Origin: Streptomyces maremycinicus
GTDB lineage: Bacteria > Actinomycetota > Actinomycetes > Streptomycetales > Streptomycetaceae
Length of the DNA: 64,000 nucleotides
Reading direction: 5' to 3'
Assembly (NCBI RefSeq): GCF_001184025.1
Contig: NZ_BBYG01000022.1
Location: 1 to 64,000 of the forward strand
Each line of letters opens with the position of its first letter. Position 1 is the first letter of the stretch. The position numbers were made by a program, and so were the translations under genes. Positions 52,254-60,091 of the stretch are shown piece by piece. The notes beneath the pieces were generated by a model. It saw nothing but the letters and a program-made list of their open reading frames with translations. It was not told where the DNA came from and ran no database searches.

Positions 52254-53036
52254 TCAGCCCTTGTCCGACGGCTCGGTGGTCCAGGTCAGACGATCTCCCA
52301 CGCGGATCCCGTGGCTTCCGGCGAAGCTTCCGCGCACCGTGCCGATGTCGGTCATATCCGGGAAGGAGGTGGAGCGATAGGCCACGACCTTACCGGGATC
52401 GGGCTGAAGATAGATCTGGTTCGTGATGTGAACCGCCTCGCACAGCGCGGTCCCGTTCAAGGCGAGCGCGAGCGTTCGGCCGTGCGGCAGTTCGCCGATC
52501 TCCGTCATGACCTTGACGTTGCCGAAGTTGTCGACGTGCGTGACGGTGCCCTCGACGATAGGCGTGTCGTCGATCTTCGACTCCTCGTACGGGTATGCGG
52601 TGAGCCCCGAGGTGTCGTCGGCCGCGATCCGCGCCACGATCGGCGCGATGAAGGTCTTCCCGGAAAAATTCTTCTGCGGCACGTCCCGGATCTCGTACAC
52701 GTGCTTGATGCCGAGGTCACGCGCAAGCCAGCCGAAATAACCGAAGTTGGAACCGACGAAGATGTGGCCCGTGCGTGTCTCGCCCCAGATGGCGTCGTGC
52801 GACGGTCTCACGTTCGAGCCCTTCGAGACCAGTGTGTAGATCACCGTCCCCGCCGGATATCCTTCCGCCACCAGGCGGGTCAGGAAGGCCGCATTGACTT
52901 CCGAGAATTCTTCCACGGCTACGATCGGCTCGATCGCAATCGAGCTTCCCATCTCATCCGCCTCTTTGTAGACAGCGGCACGCAGCTCGTTGAAGGCGAC
53001 ATCTTTACAATCGGTGACCATGACAATTCGAGCCAT
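52254..53036 (-). CDS. SAM hydrolase (SAM hydroxide adenosyltransferase, DUF62 family)
   Basis: 260 residues from ATG 53036, with GGAAGGG upstream. It begins MARIVMVTDCKDVAFNELRA. Family patterns include IVAVEEFSEVNAAFLTRLVA, VIYTLVSKGSNVRPSHDAIW, IFVGSNFGYFGWLARDLG and VTHVDNFGNVKVMTEIG. The family contains fluorinase and chlorinase, but most members hydrolyse SAM to adenosine and methionine. It is placed upstream of the Cys-less amide ligase on the same strand. Its job here is unclear: it may supply adenosine, limit SAM or have acquired a biosynthetic role. Confidence 0.87.
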   Translation of the reverse strand: MARIVMVTDCKDVAFNELRAAVYKEADEMGSSIAIEPIVAVEEFSEVNAAFLTRLVAEGYPAGTVIYTLVSKGSNVRPSHDAIWGETRTGHIFVGSNFGYFGWLARDLGIKHVYEIRDVPQKNFSGKTFIAPIVARIAADDTSGLTAYPYEESKIDDTPIVEGTVTHVDNFGNVKVMTEIGELPHGRTLALALNGTALCEAVHITNQIYLQPDPGKVVAYRSTSFPDMTDIGTVRGSFAGSHGIRVGDRLTWTTEPSDKG

Positions 53037-53164
53037 TACAGAACCCTTCCTGTCGGGCTCAAGTATGTCGTCGGACCGGATTATCGCGCCAGGCTTCGCA
53101 GGCTTCACCAAGCTGTTTGGCATCATAAGGACAGGGGCTCATTGTTCCGCATACCGGTCATATG

Positions 53165-53383
53165 TGACCGTAGGTGCGGGTGGGACGACCGCAGGCTGTC
53201 CGGGTGCCGGCCGGAGCGGAGGATCCGTGCAGCCTCCGGTTCACCGGCATGCGGCGGCAGGTGGCGGCCCGCCTGGTGCGCGCTAAGCGCACGGGCGCGG
53301 GCACGGCGGACGTACCGAGGCACCTTGCTCCGGCCGACGCTGAAGTGCGCTCTCGCCGAGGCGCATTGGCGACGGCGGGTATT
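53165..53383 (+). pseudogene. decayed duplicate of phosphotransferase gene fragment
   Basis: The stretch from about 53174 closely matches the phosphotransferase gene around 45183-45250: shared runs include ACCGCAGGCTG, GCCGGCCGGAGCGGAGGA and CAGCCTCCGGT. The encoded pieces VPAGAEDPCSLRF and VPRHLA correspond to APAGAEDPNSLRY and VPFRHLA in the intact protein. Frameshifts and missing ends show that it is a relic. It occupies the 383-bp gap between the SAM hydrolase and the alpha/beta hydrolase. Confidence 0.6.
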
Positions 53384-53425
53384 CTCAGGTCTCAGGTCTC
53401 AGGTCTCAGGTCTCAGGTCTCAGGT
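53384..53425. repeat. 7-bp tandem repeat, six copies
   Basis: CTCAGGT is repeated six times without error. The stop codon of the minus-strand alpha/beta hydrolase (53420-53422) lies inside the last copy, so the repeat forms its 3' untranslated region. Confidence 0.92.
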
Positions 53426-54223
53426 GCAGGAGCGGAAGAACGTCAGCATGGTCTGGTTCACCCTGACCGGCTGCTCCAGATACCCGTAGTGGCCGCAGTC
53501 CGGTATCTGCGCGTACTGCCCGCGCGGGAGTGCCGCACCGACCTCCGCGCACAGGTGCGGCCGCACGATCAGGTCGTGTTCGAAGCCCATGACCAGGGTC
53601 GGCACCCTCACCTGCCCCAGAGCCTGCAGCCGGTCTCCCGGCTCCTCGTCGGACGCCGTCGGCATGGACGACGCGCCGGCGCGTTCGGAGGCTTCGAACA
53701 GGTCGAGCCAGTCGAGCACTTCCTCCTCGCGCTGCCAGGTGCTGGGGGAGAGGTTCAGGGCGGCGCGCAGCCACGCCGCGTACCGCGGAGGCAGACGGGT
53801 GCCGTGGGCCAGCAGGTCCCGCTCCGCATCGGCCATCTTTTCGGAGAACAGGTCGTCCCGGCCGCGCGTGGCCATCAGAACGGCATGGCTCAACAGCTCG
53901 GGCCGGGTCAGCAGAAGCTCCTGGATCATCTCCGCGCCGTGCGAGACGCCGACGACCCGGCACGGAGCGAGTTCCAACTGCTGGATCAGGTCCGAAAGTT
54001 CAGCGGCGCCGCGTCGCGGCCCCGGCCCCGGAGCCGACTCCGGTGTCGGCGGCGCATCGCGGTCGAAGGTGATGACACGGAAGCCGGCGCGAAGCAGGGC
54101 GGGCACCTGGTGAAGATGCCAGACCCGGCCCGGTACACCGCCGTCCGAGACGAGAAGGACCGGATCACCCTCCCCTTCGTCCTGAAGGACGAACTGTGCG
54201 CTCTTCACTCGCAGTGTGCGCAT
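53420..54223 (-). CDS. alpha/beta-fold hydrolase
   Basis: 267 residues from ATG 54223; AAGGAGG lies close upstream. The fold is clear: VLLVSDGGVPGRVWHLHQVP (oxyanion region), CRVVGVSHGAEMIQELLLT with the nucleophile elbow G-V-S-H-G, the acid in TLVMGFEHDLIVRPHLCAEV and the base in QIPDCGHYGYLEQP. A variable cap domain contains YAAWLRAALNLSP. It could be a thioesterase-like or peptidase-like enzyme releasing the peptide, or a resistance hydrolase. It is next to the LuxR regulator gene, which is divergent, and probably belongs to the cluster. Confidence 0.82.
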   Translation of the reverse strand: MRTLRVKSAQFVLQDEGEGDPVLLVSDGGVPGRVWHLHQVPALLRAGFRVITFDRDAPPTPESAPGPGPRRGAAELSDLIQQLELAPCRVVGVSHGAEMIQELLLTRPELLSHAVLMATRGRDDLFSEKMADAERDLLAHGTRLPPRYAAWLRAALNLSPSTWQREEEVLDWLDLFEASERAGASSMPTASDEEPGDRLQALGQVRVPTLVMGFEHDLIVRPHLCAEVGAALPRGQYAQIPDCGHYGYLEQPVRVNQTMLTFFRSCT

Positions 54224-54533
54224 GCGCCTCCTTAACCGTTGACACTTGTACAGCATGTGCATCGGAGCGACGCACCACTTCGTCGGCAGCGGCATCTCTT
54301 CGTCCGCTTTTTCCACTATGCGCCCGGTCCTCTTGCTGTTCGGCAGTTTGATGAGGGGGCGGCCGAGACCCGGCAAGCCGTTTCTCTGTAAGGATTTCAG
54401 TTGCGGAGAGCGTGGAACACGCGAGTCGCTTCTGGTGGCCCACTCGGGTCTCGGCCTCTGCGCGCGACCTGTGCGATGTGCGTGACCTTCTGCCGAGCGA
54501 CAGCCGCAATCGCTTCACGCCCAGGAAGGCAGT
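54224..54533. promoter_or_regulatory. divergent intergenic region, hydrolase and LuxR gene
   Basis: 310 bp without a supported gene, more AT-rich than its surroundings, holding the promoters of the minus-strand hydrolase and the plus-strand regulator. No dyad stands out. Confidence 0.4.
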
Positions 54534-54929
54534 ATGCGAATGGACGAAACCGCCGACGCCGTGGCGGCGTCGCTCAGCCGGCAGGAACGACAGGTGCTGG
54601 TGCATCTGGCCGACGGATTGACGTACTATGCGATCGCGCAGCGCATGCAGATCAGCCGGCATACCGTTGACACCTACATCCGGCGCATCCGCGCCAAAAC
54701 CGGTGCGCGCAACCGTATGCAATTACTCATGCATGCCCTGCTCCTGGACGGCGACGTCGACCGGGCGGCAGAAGAACCCGATCTCCGCCCCGTACAGGCG
54801 ATCGCGGGCAACTCCGGGAACGCATCGGTCGGGGCGGTGTCGAACCTGCCGCCGAACTCGGCATTTCTTCCGGTGCTCCGCCACCGAGGGCCGACGGCTT
54901 CCGCTCCCCGTCACAAGCACATCTCCTGA
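54534..54929 (+). CDS. small LuxR-type HTH regulator with a TTA codon
   Basis: 131 residues; AGGAAGG precedes ATG 54534 by four bases. The LuxR/GerE helix-turn-helix occupies residues 14-75: SLSRQERQVLVHLADGLTYY, then AIAQRMQISRHTVDTYIRRI. No receiver or PAS domain is present, so it is a short DNA-binding activator of the kind found in antibiotic clusters. Codon 64 (54723-54725) is TTA, read by the bldA tRNA in Streptomyces, so translation probably waits for late growth. I found no TTA in a visual pass through the structural genes, which would make this the switch linking the cluster to development. Confidence 0.82.
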   Translation: MRMDETADAVAASLSRQERQVLVHLADGLTYYAIAQRMQISRHTVDTYIRRIRAKTGARNRMQLLMHALLLDGDVDRAAEEPDLRPVQAIAGNSGNASVGAVSNLPPNSAFLPVLRHRGPTASAPRHKHIS

Positions 54930-54994
54930 TGCCGTGGTGGTGTGTCCGAGGTGATGCCGGGGAGCGGTGAGCCGGCCCGGAAGTCTGTGGCCGG

Positions 54995-55477
54995 TCAGTT
55001 CTCGACCGTCAGTTCCACCAGGAGCGCAACAGCGTGCTGTGTGGAGAGGGCGCAGTCGAATCCCCGCGGAACGTAAAGAACCTCGCCCACCAGCAACCGG
55101 TAGCGGAGTTGTCCCACGGTGACCGGCCAACCGGGCCCGACCGGCGAAAGGTGCACCTCCACTGTGCCTCGCAGGATCAAGGAGATGATGTCCGACTCGA
55201 TGAGCGTGTTCTTCTCGGTGCGCCCGGCATGGATGGTGCGGTACCTGGCGCAGGTCCGCCGTCCGATCAGGTCGCCCAGCCTGCGCGCGACGGTGCGCGT
55301 CACACCCTCTTGATCCCACTCGCCCTGCCCGTGGGCGGCCACCAGAGCCCGCACGACCGAGGCTTCACCCTGGGGCCAGACCACCGCGGCGCTGCGACCG
55401 CCATGAGTTTCGAAACACATGATGACGTCGCCGAGGAAGTCCTCCAGATCGGATGGAAGACCTGGTGCTCCGGCCAT
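54995..55477 (-). CDS. cupin-like hypothetical protein
   Basis: 160 residues from ATG 55477, preceded by GAGGAG. The C-terminal third, VGQLRYRLLVGEVLYVPRGF followed by DCALSTQHAVALLVELTV, has the beta-strand and Gly-Pro-Arg-Gly pattern of cupins of the JmjC/ROXA type, but clear metal ligands are not evident. The N-terminal half is helical and unassigned. It lies between two regulator genes of the cluster and could be a small-molecule sensor or an oxygenase remnant. Function is unknown. Confidence 0.55.
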   Translation of the reverse strand: MAGAPGLPSDLEDFLGDVIMCFETHGGRSAAVVWPQGEASVVRALVAAHGQGEWDQEGVTRTVARRLGDLIGRRTCARYRTIHAGRTEKNTLIESDIISLILRGTVEVHLSPVGPGWPVTVGQLRYRLLVGEVLYVPRGFDCALSTQHAVALLVELTVEN

Positions 55478-55669
55478 GCTCGTCTCCTCATGCGGTCCTC
55501 TTTTCGTGCAGTGGACTCGGTAGGCTACCCGAAAGTAGTCAGGGTGAACGAGATTTTGGAAAATGCCTCAACGGTTCGACGTGCTGAAACCGAACAGAAT
55601 CCACGGTATTCACGGACAGCGAGTTCCGAACGGCGGAGTATGGGTGGAGGCGGGTTCCCGAGCCTGCTG

Positions 55670-56770
55670 TCACGCGTTGTTCGATGTGCTCTCGCCCTCC
55701 TGGCCGTGACTCTCCAACACGGCGTCGTCGAGCGCAAGTGACGATTGCTCGGTACCGAGTGGCGGCGTCCGTTGAGTCAGCTGGGCCTTCACGGCGAAAA
55801 CTCCCGCCTGGAAACGACTGTCGGCGCCCAGGTTATCCATTATGTCGGCGATATGTCGACGGGCTGTGCGGAGCGACATTCCCAGACGTCGTGCAATTGC
55901 CTCGTCCTTAAGGCCGGCGGCGAGGAGATCTATGATAGTTTGATGCATCTCCTTCGCCACGCGCTCCAAGCCGTCCTGGGCGGCGTCCGAGAAAGGGGTG
56001 GCGCAGATCCAGTACTGCTCGAATATCTCGTAAAGATATTCCACGACGGACGGCTCTCGGATCGAGATCGCTCCCCAGCTGCCTGAACGTTCGGGTATGA
56101 AGGCGAGGCTCCGGTCGAATATGATCAGGCGGCCGAATAATTCGTGCGAAGTCCGGTACTGCGCGCCCAGGGCCGTCGCCGCCGCGACGTAGGCCTGGCT
56201 CGGGCCGTTGAAGCGGGCCGTGTGGTGATAGAGCGTCCTCATCCGCACATTGCGGGCGAGGAGCGCGTGATCGCGCTCCAGCGCTTCCTCCATGGCCTCC
56301 GGGACCCGGCCGCCGCCTCCGGGCTGGCTGCTGACCACTTCCTCCCGGCACTCTGCCGACGCGCGGTTCAGGGCTGCCCGTACCTCCTCCAGCGTGGGCA
56401 CCACCTCCAGGGTGAGGTCCTGGTGGTTCGGACGGTCGAAGAAGCGGTCACGCAGCCGTTCGATGTGGTTGTTGATCTGCTTCAGCTGCTCCTCCTGGTG
56501 GCGGATCGAGTCACGCAGGGGTGCGGTCAGTTTCGTGGCGACGACATCGGGATCCACGGCCCGGACTTCGTGGGGATCGGACCGCAGGGTTCTGACCAGT
56601 CCGGCCCCCCGGAGTCTCTCCAGCGCCGCGACAACCTGGTCCGGGGAGAGGCCGAGTTCGGAGGCCGCCTGATTGACGCGGCCGCCTCCCCTTCTAGTGA
56701 GCCATCCGTACACGGGGATGTCGCCCTCCTCGATCGGAAGAGGGGCCGACAGGTTTTTCGGGTCGTTCAT
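55670..56770 (-). CDS. LuxR-family regulator with N-terminal winged-helix (TrmB-like) domain
   Basis: 366 residues from ATG 56770. The N-terminal winged helix reads VNQAASELGLSPDQVVAALE and RLRGAGLVRTL. A coiled-coil-like linker follows (IRHQEEQLKQINNHIERLRD). The middle domain has FGRLIIFDRSLAFIPE and PSVVEYLYEIFEQYW. The C-terminal LuxR helix-turn-helix is AAGLKDEAIARRLGMSLRTA with RRHIADIMDNLGADSRFQAG. This layout is a common Streptomyces cluster-situated regulator. A truncated paralogue lies about 600 bp upstream on the same strand. It marks the likely right edge of the gene cluster. Confidence 0.85.
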   Translation of the reverse strand: MNDPKNLSAPLPIEEGDIPVYGWLTRRGGGRVNQAASELGLSPDQVVAALERLRGAGLVRTLRSDPHEVRAVDPDVVATKLTAPLRDSIRHQEEQLKQINNHIERLRDRFFDRPNHQDLTLEVVPTLEEVRAALNRASAECREEVVSSQPGGGGRVPEAMEEALERDHALLARNVRMRTLYHHTARFNGPSQAYVAAATALGAQYRTSHELFGRLIIFDRSLAFIPERSGSWGAISIREPSVVEYLYEIFEQYWICATPFSDAAQDGLERVAKEMHQTIIDLLAAGLKDEAIARRLGMSLRTARRHIADIMDNLGADSRFQAGVFAVKAQLTQRTPPLGTEQSSLALDDAVLESHGQEGESTSNNA

Positions 56771-57210
56771 CCGTTCAGTATCCGCATGATTGTTCAACTT
56801 CCGGAAGGGTTTGCGATTGTCGGCGATTCGGGTGCCTTTTGTCAATCTACCTCGGTATGCTCCTGCCCAAAGGAATGCTTGCGCGAATCGCAAAACTCTT
56901 TCCCGGGATTAATGTGACGTGCGGGCGCTCATGTATGTCCAGATCTACTCCCCCGGCCGTCGTCAACGCACTTGACCATACGATTACGCAACAGAGACGG
57001 TCGCTTTTCCAAGTGAAGTCACAGCTCGATAAGATTTGACTTTGCGTCAGAAAGTGCGGGCCTTGCAGTGGCGGGAATTTTCCTGCCTTCCCGCGTCTTC
57101 GGCCGGTGGCCGGCAGAAGGCGGTCGGTGGGGCATCGGTGATCGGCAACGCCGCTCGTCGCGTAGCCGATGACAAGGACCGCACCAGGACATTGCCTGGT
57201 AACTTCTGCC
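56771..57210. other. 440-bp region without supported gene
   Basis: It separates the intact LuxR gene from decayed sequence. It is AT-richer than average in its left half, so it probably holds the LuxR promoter. I see no protein pattern in it. Confidence 0.5.
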
Positions 57211-57258
57211 GCTGAAGCTGAAGCTGAAGCTGAAGCTGGGGTTGGGGTTGGGGTTCGG
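57211..57258. repeat. degenerate 6-bp tandem repeat
   Basis: GCTGAA occurs four times, then the array drifts through GCTGGG, GTTGGG twice and GTTCGG. It is a simple-sequence array in decayed DNA; its translation in one frame is an Ala-Glu run. Confidence 0.85.
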
Positions 57259-57264
57259 CCGGGA

Positions 57265-57375
57265 CGGAACTTGCTGGTGCCGCCCGGACCGCTGATGTCA
57301 AGGGCCTGGGCAGACCCGGCTACGTCGTGGAGCGGACCTTCACCCTGCTCCACCAGTTCGCAGACGCCCGACGCG
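57265..57375 (+). pseudogene. IS5-family transposase C-terminal scrap
   Basis: The plus strand reads DVKGLGRPGYVVERTFTLLH, the Y-V-V-E-R-T block that carries the catalytic Glu of IS5 transposases, and stops soon after. Nothing else of the element remains. Confidence 0.5.
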
Positions 57376-57394
57376 GGTTCTGGATCGTTCTTTG

Positions 57395-57908
57395 AGACGT
57401 AGCCGACGAAGGAGTGCGTGGTCGCAAGGCAGGGCTTCCTCCATAGCTGTGGGGATACGGCCGCCGCCGGGCTGGCTGCTGCCCACCTCTTCGCGGCACT
57501 CTGCCGACGCACGGTTGAGGCTGCCCGCACCTCTTCCGGGGTGGGTACGACAGTCACGCCGACGTCCTGGTCGTTCGGCGGACGGTTGCGAAAGCGGTCG
57601 CGTAACCGGTCGATGCCGCTCCTCATCTGTTCCAGGTGTTCTTCCTGACGGCGGATCGAATCGCGCAGCGGTGCGGTCGACTTCGTGGCGACGGCGTCTG
57701 GATCCACTGCTGTGATCTCGTGGGTGTCGGACCGGGTGGTCCTGGTGAGGCCGATGTCACTGAGCTGTTGTAGGGCCGCGGCGGCCCGCCGGGGAGAGAG
57801 GCCAAGTGCGAAGGCGGCCTGATCGGCGCGGCCATTTCCTCCGTCGGCGATCCACCCGTAAGGGGAGGTCGCCGGCTCCCTTGGGGCATCCATTTGTTCG
57901 ATGGCCAT
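57395..57908 (-). pseudogene. truncated, frameshifted paralogue of the LuxR regulator
   Basis: From ATG 57908 the frame encodes GWIADGGNGRADQAAFALGL and PLRDSIRRQEEHLEQMRSGI, then VVPTPEEVRAA, matching the N-terminal 150 residues of the regulator at 55670-56770 (PLRDSIRHQEEQLKQINNHI, VVPTLEEVRAA). At about 57520 the similarity moves to another frame (CREEVGSSQPGGG, then MEEAL), and after about 57395 it is lost. The LuxR helix-turn-helix is missing. It is a dead tandem duplicate. Confidence 0.75.
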
Positions 57909-58270
57909 CGTCTTCCCGCTCTCGTCGTAGGCAAGATCCAGCCTAGGAACGGCGCCGCTTTCCCAAGTCACCCTGCGGTGGACACCCCGTGTAGCTCGCG
58001 CGAGGGAGGGGTGGCACTGTCGACTCCCTCGCCGGCGACCGGCTCCGCGAAGCGCGCGTGCCTCAGCGGCTCTCCCGTCCGAGCGTCAGGCTTCGGGGAC
58101 AGCGCGACAGCTGACCTCCAGGAGGAAGTGTCCAAGAGGCACTGAGCTTCTTCAGCGGCCACACCATGAGGTGAGTGATTTTCACCGGTTGACCCGGTTT
58201 CTGAGCTGCGGCAGCAGCTGACTCCGGCAGAGGGTCTGTCGAACGAGCGGTGTAACTGGGGTGGTTGGGA
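57909..58270. other. 362-bp region without supported gene
   Basis: No frame gives a recognisable protein. It joins the regulator relic to the IS256 scrap and is probably deletion debris. Confidence 0.5.
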
Positions 58271-58395
58271 CTACCGGCGGGCTGCCGAGGGGCGGCCGTC
58301 GAAGGTGATGTCGAAGGCGTTCGGCGCGGTCTTCCAGCGGGCCTGGCCCTTGCTCGTGGGGTCGAGGGACATGATCGCCATGTAGAGGCCATCTC
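58271..58395 (-). pseudogene. IS256-family (mutator) transposase C-terminal scrap
   Basis: The minus strand reads LYMAIMSLDPTSKGQARWKT followed by APNAFDITFDGR and a stop. This is the conserved C-terminal end of IS256-type transposases (SLDPTGxGxxRW...ALNAFAITF). The rest is missing, cut off by the adjoining IS5 relic. Confidence 0.6.
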
Positions 58396-59713
58396 ATTTG
58401 GACAGCCTGCGGTAGCAGATGAGGGTGCAAGCGATGCTGGTGAAGGCGAGGAAGTGATCGGCTTTGCGTTTGTAGCGCCGGTGCAGTCGACGGCATCCGG
58501 TGAGCCAGGACATCGTGCGTTCTATGGTCCAGCGACGGCGGCCGAGATGGGTCGAGGCCGAGACCGACCGCCTGCTCGAAGTGTTCCGCCGGACCTGGCT
58601 TCGCCAGCTGGCTCTGGTGGAAACGGCGATGGGACACCAGACGCTTGCCTTGCTCGCCCAGCTCGAAGCGGCCTGCAAGGCCTGCGACGAGCTGGCAAGC
58701 GCCACCGAGGAGCTCTTCCTCCAGCACCCCGACGCGGAGATCATCACAAGCTTTCCGGGCCTCGCGGTGCTGACCGGCGCCCGGCTCCTCGCCGAAATCG
58801 GCGACGACCACACCCGGTTCGACACAGCCCGCGATCTGAAGGCTTACGCCGGAAGCGCCCCCGTGACGCGCGAGTCCGGCAAAAGCCGCCGCGTCAGCCA
58901 CCGCCGGATCAAGAACAGCCGCCTGGCCGCAACCGGCCGGCACTGGGCTTTCGCCGCACTCACCGCCTCAACCGGCGCACACGACCACTACAACCGCCGG
59001 AGAGAGACCGGCGATCGCTACTACGCGGCTCTCCGAAACCTCTTCAACCGCATGCTCGGCCAGCTCCACCGCTGCCTGACCACCCACCAGAAGTTCGACG
59101 AAGCGATCGCATTCGCCCCGCAGAAACCAGCACCACTCGCCGCAGCTGCTTGACCCGATAGCTGCATGGGGTGTCTTGTCCGCATGGAGTTTGCGGGGTC
59201 TGCGCCGCCGGGGGCCGCGGCGTGAGCGGATCGGCGGGATGCCCTTCACGAGCGGGATCAGTGCCTGGCTGTCATGCGTGTTGGCGCCCGAGACACCGAC
59301 GGACAGGGGCAGGCCGGTCCGCTCCGTGATCAAGTGGATCTTTGACCCGTACTTGCCCCGGTCCACAGGATTCGGGCCTGTCAGCTCCCCCTTTTCAAGG
59401 CCCGCATGTTGACCGAGTCGATCGCGCACCGGGACCAGTCCAGTTCGCCACGGGATCCGAGTTCATCGAGGACCAGCCGGTGGAGTCCGGCCCACACCCG
59501 AGCCTTGGTCCACTCGGTGAACCGCCGGTGGGCCGTCGCACCGGAGGGGCCGAACGAGGCGGTCGGCACCTGCTGCCACGTGCAGCCCGAGGTCGCCACG
59601 AAGATGATCGCTGCCAGGACCTCACGGTCGCCGTGTCGACGCCGGCCGCCACCCTGCGGCCGCGGCGGCGCCTCTGGAACCACCCGCTGGAACAGCTCCC
59701 AGTACGGCATCAC
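58396..59713 (-). pseudogene. IS427-group transposase interrupted by an IS110 remnant
   Basis: OrfA is intact in 59713-59381 (REVLAAIIFVATSGCTWQQ, WSRCAIDSVNMRALKRGS). OrfB begins KGELTGPNPVDRGKYGSKIH and reaches PRKLHADK at about 59175, where it is broken. Its C-terminus, HLGRRRWTIERTMSWLTGCR and RLHRRYKRKADHFLAF, resumes at about 58555. Roughly 40 expected residues are missing at the junction, so insertion was followed by deletion. It is a close relative of the intact element at 8061-8920. Confidence 0.8.
58550..59153 (+). pseudogene. IS110-family transposase, C-terminal half
   Basis: About 200 residues: VEAETDRLLEVFRRTWLRQL, then HPDAEIITSFPGLAVLTGAR, FDTARDLKAYAGSAPVTRES, SHRRIKNSRLAATGRHWAFA and the tail RNLFNRMLGQLHRCLTTHQK. 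This is the transposase_20 domain of IS110 elements. The N-terminal DEDD catalytic domain is absent, so it is inactive. It is inserted in the opposite orientation within the IS5 relic. Confidence 0.8.
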
Positions 59714-59716
59714 ATG

Positions 59717-59987
59717 GGGACGTGCGCGTGAGGCCGCACTGACTTTCGATGAACACGCCCTTGAGCTTGCGAAACGCCCCTACGACCTGCGCCACGCAGG
59801 GATCTCGTTCTGGCTTGCCTCCGGTGTCGACCCGGCAGAGTGTGCGCCCCGTGCCGGACAAAGCATCCAGGTTCTCTTCCGCTACTACGCCGAATTTCTG
59901 GCCGAGGCGCGGAACCATGCCAACAGTCTGATCGAGGAGTCGATGCGAAGGCGGGAGGGGCAGGACGGCAGAGCAGAGGAGGCGTGA
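59717..59987 (+). pseudogene. tyrosine recombinase (integrase) C-terminal fragment
   Basis: The frame reads REAALTFDEHALELAKRPYD then LRHAGISFWLASGVDPAECA and IQVLFRYYAEFL. RPYDLRHAG supplies the Arg-x-x-His of the catalytic box, and the later Tyr is in the FRYYA segment. Upstream sequence is IS5 debris, so the rest of the integrase is lost. It suggests that an integrative element once occupied this site. Confidence 0.7.
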
Positions 59988-60091
59988 GCTGAGCCCTGGC
60001 CCGGACATGCCCCGGGACAGCTGCTCGGAGGTGGGATGGCAGTGAGACATATCGGGAGTCGCTCTGCACTTCGCCTCGCGGCTTACTGTCC

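Noticed and set aside
54723..55319. 198-codon minus-strand frame across the LuxR and cupin genes
   Set aside because: It spans two better-supported genes and shows no domain.
20780..56770. Calling the cluster streptothricin outright
   Set aside because: Key sugar and arginine genes agree, but I do not see a recognisable beta-lysine supply gene (a lysine 2,3-aminomutase), and the extra C domains, ATP-grasp and Cys-less amide ligase argue against the known product.
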